In this document: piece after piece, positions 7,583 through 14,018 of the stretch
How positions within the stretch are numbered: position 1 is the first letter of the stretch
Layout: each line of letters starts with the position of its first letter
Source of the DNA: Halobacteriales archaeon QH_10_67_22
GTDB lineage: Archaea; Halobacteriota; Halobacteria; Halobacteriales; Haloarculaceae
Direction: 5' to 3'
NCBI GenBank assembly: GCA_003021305.1
Contig: PXQN01000083.1
Location: 1 to 32,309, forward strand
Length of the DNA: 32,309 nucleotides
Position numbers and translations under genes: made by a program
Notes under the pieces: model-generated
What the model saw: only the letters and a program-made list of their open reading frames with translations
What the model was told of the DNA's origin: nothing
Databases searched by the model: none

Positions 7583-7693
7583 ATACTGTCGGACACAAGC
7601 AAGTCGACACTCGATACTTCGTTTGGCGGTCTCCGAGACGTCTCGATGATGAAACACCGACGAGCGTGTTCACGTCCTTGTGTCCGACAGTAT
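7583..7693 (-). mobile_element. MITE-like element, copy 1 (inverted)
   Basis: A 111-bp element with 17-bp perfect terminal inverted repeats (ATACTGTCGGACACAAG at 7583-7599, its complement at 7677-7693). Its interior is the reverse complement of copies 2-4 and carries the central palindrome CGAGACGTCTCG. Its last base is the first base of the TCA that is the pdxS stop codon, so pdxS ends exactly where the element begins. No coding capacity. It could act as a terminator for pdxS. Confidence 0.85.
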
Positions 7694-8601
7694 CAGACGC
7701 CCCGGCCCTGCAGCTGCTCCTCTTCGGGCAGGTCGACGTTGGCGTCGCCGCTCATGCCCTGGCCGGCGTTTTTGGCGATGTCGGCCAGCACTTCGGGGTC
7801 GTCCCAGTTGTTGACCGCTTCCACGATGGCCGTCCCCATCGCCTCGGGGTTCTCGGCGCCGAAGATGCCCGACCCCACGAAGATGCCGTCACAGCCGTGG
7901 TGCATCATCAGCGCGGCGTCCGCGGGTGTGGCGATGCCCCCGGCGGCGAAGTTCACCACCGGCAACCGACCGCGGTCGGCCGTCTCGTGGACGAGACTCG
8001 CGGGTGCCTCGTGTTCGCGGGCCCACTTCTCGCGTTCCTCGTGGGTCATCCCCGCGAGTTTGCGGATCGAGCCTTTGATGTTGCGCTGGTGGTGGACCGC
8101 CTGGTTGACGTCGCCGGTGCCGGCCTCGCCTTTCGTGCGTATCATCGCCGCACCCTCGTCGATCCGGCGCAACGCTTCCTGGAGGTTGCGCGCACCACAG
8201 ACGAACGGCGCGGTGAACTCGCGCTTGTCGATGTGATAGCGGTCGTCGGCCGGCGTCAGCACTTCCGATTCGTCGACCATGTCCGCGCCCGCGGCCTCGA
8301 GGATCTGGGCTTCTTTCGTGTGGCCGATCCGGGACTTGCCCATCACCGGGATCGACACCTCCTCGATGATCGACTCCAGCGAGGCGGGGTCGGCCATCCG
8401 CGCGACGCCACCGCGCTTGCGAATATCGGCGGGGACGGCTTCCAGGTTCATCACGGCGACGGCCCCGACGTCCTCGGCGATGCGTGCCTGCTCGCGGTCG
8501 ACGACGTCCATGATGACGCCGCCTTTCTGCATCTTCGCGAACCCGCGTTTGACCAGGTCCGTCCCGCGTCTGAGCGCTTCGATGTCTGTCGCGTCGGTCA
8601 T
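7693..8601 (-). CDS. pdxS: pyridoxal 5'-phosphate synthase lyase subunit PdxS
   Basis: A 302-residue (beta/alpha)8 protein that makes PLP from ribose 5-phosphate, glyceraldehyde 3-phosphate and ammonia delivered by PdxT. Conserved blocks are clear: [43 protein letters not shown], the lysine-bearing [24 protein letters not shown], and the phosphate-binding end [32 protein letters not shown]. Length and sequence are normal. The ATG at 8601 is preceded by a TATA-like box at the right distance. No pdxT is in the window, so the partner is encoded elsewhere. The stop abuts the copy 1 repeat element. Confidence 0.97.
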   Translation of the reverse strand: MTDATDIEALRRGTDLVKRGFAKMQKGGVIMDVVDREQARIAEDVGAVAVMNLEAVPADIRKRGGVARMADPASLESIIEEVSIPVMGKSRIGHTKEAQILEAAGADMVDESEVLTPADDRYHIDKREFTAPFVCGARNLQEALRRIDEGAAMIRTKGEAGTGDVNQAVHHQRNIKGSIRKLAGMTHEEREKWAREHEAPASLVHETADRGRLPVVNFAAGGIATPADAALMMHHGCDGIFVGSGIFGAENPEAMGTAIVEAVNNWDDPEVLADIAKNAGQGMSGDANVDLPEEEQLQGRGV

Positions 8602-8621
8602 ATCCGGGGTTAGGAGTGGAC

Positions 8622-8630
8622 GTACTTAAC
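8622..8630 (-). promoter_or_regulatory. TATA-like box of pdxS
   Basis: Reverse strand GTTAAGTAC lies 21-29 bases before the ATG at 8601, consistent with a leaderless or nearly leaderless transcript. Confidence 0.5.
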
Positions 8631-8742
8631 CAGTGGCGTTCGCAGAGCGCAACTTGGCCCGTACGGTCGGCACGAACAGGCCCTCGTGTGTCGGAGTCGC
8701 CCGACCGCTACGGTTTTGCGGGCGGGGTTCCTGGACCCGGGT

Positions 8743-9516
8743 ATGTCAGTCGTCTCGGAGGCCGGGCGTCGCGTCGAGCAGACCGTCGCCCGGTACTTCG
8801 ACGGGCCAGTGCCCGAGCGTGTGGAGCTCCCGTGGTGCGTCGCTCCGTTGCCGGCGTGGCTTGAGGATCTGGGCCTGCGTCTGGCCTGGCCGATCGCCCT
8901 CGCCAACCTCGTTGGGACAGTCTTCGGCTTCTGGTACTACGCCGGGCGGCCGCTGAACCTGGAAGCTCCGCTCGTGGAAGGGCAACTCGGCGCCGCACCG
9001 CTGGCGGCCTACCCGCTGATCCCCGACTCCCCGGTCGCCACGATGTTCATCGGACTCTCGCTGGTCGCCTGGCGTCTCGACTGGGACGCCGAGGTCCTGC
9101 ACGCGCTGGCGTTTTTCGGCTGTATCAAGCTCGGGCTGTGGACGCCGTTCGTCCAGCTCGTGATCAACGGTCCCGGCGGCATCGCGGCCTGGCTCTACTG
9201 GTTTCTGATACTGAGCCACCTCGCGATGGCGGTCGAGGCGTTTCTGATCTACCGGTACGCGACGCTGTCGGTTCCGGCCGTCGGGGTGGCGCTGGCGTGG
9301 TACGGGGTCAACGACGTGGTCGACTACTTCGTTCCGGTGCTCGACGGCCCCCATCACACCTGGCTGCGCGCGGAGTTCGTCTCGGGAGGGTTCGACCACT
9401 CCGTGGCGGCCCACGACCTGGCGGCCGCCTGGGCGGTCGTCCTCACCTTCCTCGCGACATTCCTCGCGCTGGCGACCCGTGTCGAGAAACTGAAAGGCCA
9501 CGACGAGCGACCCTGA
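8743..9516 (+). CDS. DUF1405 integral membrane protein
   Basis: A 257-residue protein from the ATG at 8743. After about 40 polar N-terminal residues come six or so membrane segments, starting with AWPIALANLVGTVFGFWYYAG. The DUF1405 signature is visible: ANLVGTVFGFWYY and, about 40 residues on, YPLIPDSPVATMFIGLSL, followed by FFGCIKLGLWTPFV and LSHLAMAVEAFLIYRY. The family occurs in Bacillus (YpjA) and widely in haloarchaea, with no known function. The C-terminus ends in a short charged tail. It is divergent from pdxS, sharing a 140-base intergenic region. Confidence 0.85.
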   Translation: MSVVSEAGRRVEQTVARYFDGPVPERVELPWCVAPLPAWLEDLGLRLAWPIALANLVGTVFGFWYYAGRPLNLEAPLVEGQLGAAPLAAYPLIPDSPVATMFIGLSLVAWRLDWDAEVLHALAFFGCIKLGLWTPFVQLVINGPGGIAAWLYWFLILSHLAMAVEAFLIYRYATLSVPAVGVALAWYGVNDVVDYFVPVLDGPHHTWLRAEFVSGGFDHSVAAHDLAAAWAVVLTFLATFLALATRVEKLKGHDERP

Positions 9517-9596
9517 CACGGGTGGGCGACGCCGGCTGTGCTCCCTGGGCGACCGGGAACCCGGTCCGACATAAAGGGCACTGCGGCGAACTGGTC

Positions 9597-9707
9597 ATAC
9601 TGTCGGACACAAGTATATGAACACGCTTGTCGGTGTTTCACCATCGAGACGTCTCGGAGACCGCCAAACGAAGTGTCAAGTGTCGACTTGCTTGTGTCCG
9701 ACAGTAT
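9597..9707 (+). mobile_element. MITE-like element, copy 2 (complete)
   Basis: A 111-bp copy with both 17-bp terminal inverted repeats intact (9597-9613 and 9691-9707) and the central palindrome CGAGACGTCTCG. It lies between the ends of two convergent genes (DUF1405 and the zinc-ribbon protein). Its final T is the first base of the TCA stop of the zinc-ribbon gene, the same arrangement as copy 1 with pdxS but using the opposite end of the element. Flanks show no clear target-site duplication. Confidence 0.87.
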
Positions 9708-9967
9708 CAGTCGTCCGCGAGGGCCCCGGTCCCACAGGACACACAGAACGCGTAGGACTCGACCTCGAGTTCGGTCCCACAGTTGTTACAGGACGTGTCA
9801 GACGCCGCCGCGCCCGCCGACAGGTCCCCGAACGGGTTGCACGGTTCGCCGTCTTCGGTTTCGTACAGTCGCTCGCGTTTCGGACCCGGGTGGCCGTGAC
9901 GGAGGACAGTCAGGGCCGTCACAAGCCCCAGGACGCAGATACCGGCCACGAAACTCCATATCGTCAT
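9707..9967 (-). CDS. membrane protein with C-terminal zinc ribbon
   Basis: An 86-residue protein from the ATG at 9967. A single N-terminal membrane helix (TIWSFVAGICVLGLVTALTVL) is followed by a basic stretch (HGHPGPKRER), a linker, and a C-terminal zinc ribbon with CNNC and CVSC pairs. An extra cysteine (EPCNPFGDL) sits in the linker. Such anchors with a cytosolic zinc ribbon are common in haloarchaea and of unknown function. The stop codon is shared with the edge of repeat copy 2. Confidence 0.75.
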   Translation of the reverse strand: MTIWSFVAGICVLGLVTALTVLRHGHPGPKRERLYETEDGEPCNPFGDLSAGAAASDTSCNNCGTELEVESYAFCVSCGTGALADD

Positions 9968-10070
9968 CGTTCGTCACGCACTCTGGAATTATTTGGCATA
10001 AGTCTTCCGTATACGTCCACTATTTCCCGAACTTTCATTGTGTATATCTGTTCCAGTCCCCGTATGGTGA

Positions 10071-10238
10071 CTGAACATCCAAATAGTATCTTGGGACGAC
10101 GCGACCGGGGAGAAGCTAGACCCTGACCTCGTGCTCCCGATCCACTACAACACGTTCGAATCACTCGAGAGCGACAGCGCGGCGTTCGCTGCCGACGTCG
10201 CCAGCCGCGGCGTTCCGGTCGTCCTCGACGAACGGTGA
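10071..10238 (+). pseudogene. C-terminal remnant of a metallo-beta-lactamase-fold hydrolase
   Basis: This frame has no usable start but reads EKLDPDLVLPIHYNTFESLESDSAAFAADV before its TGA at 10236. The LPIHYNTF...F..DV pattern matches the last 45 residues of UPF0173/UlaG-type metal-dependent hydrolases, where the histidine is a metal ligand. Nothing of the preceding 170 or so residues is found upstream. The sequence before it (9968-10070) is AT-rich, holds no gene, and probably contains the promoter of the zinc-ribbon gene. Confidence 0.6.
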
Positions 10239-10266
10239 CGACCGAACCGCTACAGGCGGGTCTGTC

Positions 10267-10307
10267 ATACGGTCGTGCGTGCCGAAATTGGGTACGCACG
10301 ACCGTAT
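10267..10307. terminator. strong hairpin downstream of the KaiC-like gene
   Basis: Arms 10267-10283 and 10291-10307 match at 16 of 17 positions (ATACGGTCGTGCGTGCC), and the one mismatch would be a G-U pair in RNA. The loop is 7 bases. It lies 10 bases beyond the stop of the reverse-strand KaiC-like gene and just after the hydrolase remnant, so it could stop transcripts from both sides. Like the repeat elements nearby it is bordered by TATCAG. Confidence 0.6.
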
Positions 10308-10317
10308 CAGTGGTGTC

Positions 10318-11790
10318 TTAGTTCGTCCGGGGATCGCTCTGCCGGTCGACCACCTCCGGCGTGCCCGTGAGGATGCCACGCATCCCCCGGAGCGGTTCAC
10401 CGACCGTGATGCCGTGTTCGGTGATCTCGAACTCCCGGAGCGTTCGCTCGTAGTCGCTCGTCCGCTTTTTCAACACGCCGATGGCCTTGCGCAACTCGCC
10501 TTTCATCTCGAGGTGGCGCAGGAAGACGATGTTGTCGGCCAGATAGCTGACGTTTCGCTCGGTCGCGTGGAACTCGCCGACGATGTCGGCTGTCTCGTCT
10601 ATCAGGACAGTGGTGACGCCCATGTTCTTGCAGTACCGACCCAGCGCGTGGAGACGCTGGGTCAGCAACGACTCGTCGCCACGCAGCGTCAGCCGATAGC
10701 CGGCGATGCCATCTATCATTACGATTTGGGTGTCGCGTTTCTCGACGTCCTCGCGGACCATCGCTGCGAACTCCTGGGGAGACCGGTCGAGGGCTTCGAC
10801 CTCGACGATACGCAACGTCCCGCGCTCGACCATCTCCTCGACGGGGATGTTGACGGCCGTCGACCGCTGCATGAACGTCGACTTCGTCTCCTCGAACAGG
10901 TAGACGACCGACCGTTCACCTCGCCCGGCGGCCTCTTTCATGAACTGGGTGCCCAGCGTCGTCTTGCCCACGCCGGTCGGGCCGCTGATGATGCTCACCG
11001 TCCCGCGCTCTAACCCGCCCGAGAGGAGTTCGTCGACTGCCGGCACGCCCGAGGAGATCGGCTCCGCAGTGAACTCCGAGGTGTGTTCCCCGGGTTCCAG
11101 CGCCGGATACACCGCGATGCCACTGTCGGTGATCCGGACCCCGTGGTCGCCGTCCTGAACGCCGGACCCGCGGAGCTTCGGGACCGACACCCGGCGTCCG
11201 CTTCCTGTCCGTTCGAGGAGGATGGTCCCGTCGCTGATGAACTGGAGGTCGTCGGTCGGAAGCGACTGCGTCTCCTGGACGGTAAACAGCACCGTCGCGT
11301 CGTAGCCACCCAGAAACCGCATGAACCCGACAACCTGTTTGCGGAACTGGTAGTCGTCGCTGGTCAGGTAGCGCAACTGCGTGAGCGGGTCGACGACGAC
11401 CCTGTCGGGTTCAACTTCGCGGACGCGCTCGATGATCGCCTCGACGATGGGTTCCTGTTCGACCTCCGCGGCCGAGAACACCTCGTAGGACTGGTCCTCG
11501 GTGAACACGTCGGCGTCCGGACTCAGGTCGAGACATTCGATGCTGTCGGTGTCGAACCCGAGCGCCTCGGCGTTGGCCTGCAGGTCTGCTAGGTCCTCTT
11601 CGAGATTGATGAACAGACAGGTGTCCTCGCCCGCGTCGTCGGCCGTCAGAAAGTGCCAGGCGAGGATCGTCTTCCCGACGCCCGCTGGCCCGTTTATCAT
11701 GTACCCCCGCCCCGGGATCAACCCGCCGTCGACGATCCTGTCTAGTCCCTCGATACCTGTCGAGACGCGTCCGAGTGACGGTGAACTCAT
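10318..11790 (-). CDS. double-domain KaiC-like ATPase
   Basis: A 490-residue protein with two RecA/KaiC domains. Domain 1 has Walker A GPAGVGKT (K40), acidic pair NLEED and Walker B RVVVDPL. Domain 2 has Walker A GPTGVGKTT (K276), FEETKS and Walker B IVMIDGIAGYRL. The C-terminal part (LADNIVFLRHLEMKGELRKAIGVLKKRTSDYERTLREFEI) matches the KaiC domain end. Archaeal KaiC-like proteins are ATPases linked to signalling and, in some haloarchaea, to light- or day-responsive expression; an oscillator cannot be inferred as no KaiA or KaiB is here. The start at 11790 is set by a TATA box 25-33 bases upstream. It is divergent from a LOV-domain sensor kinase, suggesting a common light-input module. Confidence 0.92.
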   Translation of the reverse strand: MSSPSLGRVSTGIEGLDRIVDGGLIPGRGYMINGPAGVGKTILAWHFLTADDAGEDTCLFINLEEDLADLQANAEALGFDTDSIECLDLSPDADVFTEDQSYEVFSAAEVEQEPIVEAIIERVREVEPDRVVVDPLTQLRYLTSDDYQFRKQVVGFMRFLGGYDATVLFTVQETQSLPTDDLQFISDGTILLERTGSGRRVSVPKLRGSGVQDGDHGVRITDSGIAVYPALEPGEHTSEFTAEPISSGVPAVDELLSGGLERGTVSIISGPTGVGKTTLGTQFMKEAAGRGERSVVYLFEETKSTFMQRSTAVNIPVEEMVERGTLRIVEVEALDRSPQEFAAMVREDVEKRDTQIVMIDGIAGYRLTLRGDESLLTQRLHALGRYCKNMGVTTVLIDETADIVGEFHATERNVSYLADNIVFLRHLEMKGELRKAIGVLKKRTSDYERTLREFEITEHGITVGEPLRGMRGILTGTPEVVDRQSDPRTN

Positions 11791-11814
11791 TGTACGAGTC
11801 CGAAGACTACGACC

Positions 11815-11823
11815 GGTATAACT
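11815..11823 (-). promoter_or_regulatory. TATA box of the KaiC-like gene
   Basis: Reverse strand AGTTATACC, 25-33 bases before the ATG at 11790. The spacing suggests a leaderless transcript and rules against the upstream in-frame start at 11841, which would precede the box. Confidence 0.65.
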
Positions 11824-11942
11824 CCACCTGCGCAAAATCAAATTCTAATACTGAACGGGTCGGTCCCGGGTCGACATCGCGCGAGCGATCGCTCGATCCA
11901 ACCGAACCCGGTCGCTATATCCACTCGGACACGAACCAAGTA

Positions 11943-12043
11943 ATACTGTCGGACACAAGTACGTGAACACGCTCGTCGGTGTGTCACCATCGAGACGTCT
12001 CGGAGACCGCCAAACGAAGTATCGAGTGTCGACTTGCTTGTGT
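11943..12043 (+). mobile_element. MITE-like element, copy 3 (right end lost)
   Basis: The left 101 bases match copy 2 closely, including ATACTGTCGGACACAAG at 11943-11959 and the central palindrome, but after CTTGTGT the last ten bases of the right repeat are replaced by GGAAAACAGG. It lies in the 380-base region between the divergent KaiC-like and LOV-kinase genes, upstream of both, so it may influence either promoter. The rest of that region holds the KaiC TATA box and a possible TATA-like GATAGTACTA at 12053-12062, and nothing else I can identify. Confidence 0.8.
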
Positions 12044-12170
12044 GGAAAACAGGGATAGTACTAAGAGAGTGGAGGCGTTTGCGACGAACCGTGATTCGCA
12101 GGCATCGTCACCGACGGGCGGGTTCGACAGGTGTCCGTCCAGGCCAGCCACCCGGGCAGAGGCCGTCCAG

Positions 12171-14009
12171 ATGAGCGAGAGCCCGTTCGTCGACACCGGA
12201 TCCCAGCCCTCCGACGAGCAGATCCTGCTGGCGATGGAGGCGAACAGGGACCGGAAACTGCTGCGCGAGTGGCTGGCGACACTCCCCCGGTACAGCGTCC
12301 TCGTCAGCGACCCGGGGACGCCGCTCCCGGACGAGGAGGCGTACGGCCTCTGTCTGCTCGACCGGGCGACGCTCGGTCGGTGCCGGAGTGACCTCCAGCA
12401 ACGCCGCGAAAACGACAACCCGCTGTTCGTCCCCTACCTGCTGGTCGTCCCGGAGGGCGTCGCGGACGGCGCAGTCGCAGAACTGGTCGACGGTGACCGG
12501 CGGCTTGTCAACGACGTGGTCCCGCTGCCGGTCGAACAGGCGGTGTTACACAGGCGTATCGAGAACCTGCTCGACGCCAGACGGGCGTCCGTCCGACTCA
12601 GCGAGCGCGAACGGCAGTACGAACAGCTGGTCGACCTGACGCCCGAGGCGATGCTCGTCGTCCGGGACGGGGAAATCATGTACAGCAACACGGCTGCTGT
12701 CGACCTGTTCGGCGTCGAGGAGGCGGCCGACCTCCGCGGAACCGCGGTCAGAGACCTGGTGTCGGACGACGACTGGTCGCTCGTCGAGGGAGTGCTGACC
12801 GGCGAGGGCCCCGACGGAGACCCCGACAGCGACTCGGAGGGGTTTCAGGAAGTGGAGATGCAGACCGCCTCGGGGACTGCGGTGCCGACGGAAGTCGCCG
12901 GCGTGAGCATCACGTTCGACGAATCGTCGGCAGTCCAGTTGCTCGTTCGGGACCTGACAGGCGAGTACGAGCGCAAACAGCGCCTCGACCTCTTCGGCCG
13001 TGCCATCCAGGCGGCCTCCCAGGGGATCACGATCGCCGACGCACGCCAGGACGACGAACCGCTGATCTACATCAACGACAGCTTCGAGCGGATCACGGGG
13101 TACTCCGTGGCCGAGGTGATCGGGAAAAACTGTCGGTTCCTCCAGGGTGAACAGACCGACGAGGCCGCGGTCGCTCGGCTCCGGGAAGCGATCGACACCG
13201 AGACGCCGGCCACCGTCGAGATACTGAACTACCGCAAGGACGGGACGCCGTTCTGGAACCAGGTCGACCTGGTCCCGGTGAAAAACGACGACGGGGAGAC
13301 GACCCACTTCCTGGGGCTACAGCGGGACATCACCCCGCGCAAGTCCAGAGAGGAACGCCTGCAGGTGATGAGTCGCGTGTTGCGACACAACCTCCGCAAC
13401 CGCATGAACGTCATCACCGGGCACGCGGAACTACTCCTGGAGTCGGACGACGACGAGACGGCGGCGGCCGCCGAACGGATCCTCCGGTCCGCGGACGACC
13501 TCCTCGAGATCAGCGAGCGCATCCAGGAGTTCAACAGCGTCATCTCGCCCGACGGGACGAGCGTCGAGTCCCACGACCTGGTCGAGGTCTTCGAGCGCGT
13601 AACCGAGGCGTTCCGCTCGACCCATCCCCGAGCTAGCGTCACTCTCAACGCCCCGAAGACGGCGATGGTGGCGGGTCACAGACTCCTCCCGGTCGCCATC
13701 GAGGAGTTCGTCGAACTGACGGCGAGGGGCGACGAGACGCCGGATCTGGAGATCACCGTCCGGTCGGACGACGGCTGGGTCGTCGCCGAACTCGTAGACC
13801 GCGGGGAGACGGTCTCGCCGCTCGATCTGTCCATCATGGAGAAAGCCACCGAAACCGCGACCGAACACCCACAGGGGGTCGAACTCTGGCTCATCCGGTG
13901 GGCGGTTATCTACTCCGGCGGCGAACTGACGGTAACCCGGGAAGACGTGCCCCAGCTCCGTATCCGGTTGCCGGCGGCCGCAACCGACGACGACCGCGAG
14001 ACGGTCTGA
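12171..14009 (+). CDS. LOV-domain (blue-light) sensor histidine kinase with degenerate ATPase domain
   Basis: A 612-residue soluble sensor protein from the ATG at 12171. Residues 1-145 resemble a degenerate receiver (VLVSDPGTPLP..., DVVPLPVEQAVLHRRIENLL). A PAS domain follows at about 150-265, then a second PAS at about 275-390 carrying the exact LOV signature GKNCRFLQ with the flavin-adduct cysteine at C321, preceded by INDSFERITGYS. The dimerisation helix has the haloarchaeal H-box LRHNLRN with H406. The ATPase region is unusual: the N-box Asn is absent (IEEFVELTAR), the DxGxG motif reads VDRGETVS, and the G2 box reads GVELWLIRWAV. It may therefore be a weak kinase or a pseudokinase that signals by dimer state. 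Divergent neighbour is the KaiC-like gene. Confidence 0.9.
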   Translation: MSESPFVDTGSQPSDEQILLAMEANRDRKLLREWLATLPRYSVLVSDPGTPLPDEEAYGLCLLDRATLGRCRSDLQQRRENDNPLFVPYLLVVPEGVADGAVAELVDGDRRLVNDVVPLPVEQAVLHRRIENLLDARRASVRLSERERQYEQLVDLTPEAMLVVRDGEIMYSNTAAVDLFGVEEAADLRGTAVRDLVSDDDWSLVEGVLTGEGPDGDPDSDSEGFQEVEMQTASGTAVPTEVAGVSITFDESSAVQLLVRDLTGEYERKQRLDLFGRAIQAASQGITIADARQDDEPLIYINDSFERITGYSVAEVIGKNCRFLQGEQTDEAAVARLREAIDTETPATVEILNYRKDGTPFWNQVDLVPVKNDDGETTHFLGLQRDITPRKSREERLQVMSRVLRHNLRNRMNVITGHAELLLESDDDETAAAAERILRSADDLLEISERIQEFNSVISPDGTSVESHDLVEVFERVTEAFRSTHPRASVTLNAPKTAMVAGHRLLPVAIEEFVELTARGDETPDLEITVRSDDGWVVAELVDRGETVSPLDLSIMEKATETATEHPQGVELWLIRWAVIYSGGELTVTREDVPQLRIRLPAAATDDDRETV

Positions 14010-14018
14010 GCCGGCCGG

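Noticed and set aside
10150-10165. GTTCGAATCA considered as a tRNA T-arm
   Set aside because: No matching stem, anticodon arm or acceptor pairing around it; it is part of the hydrolase remnant frame.
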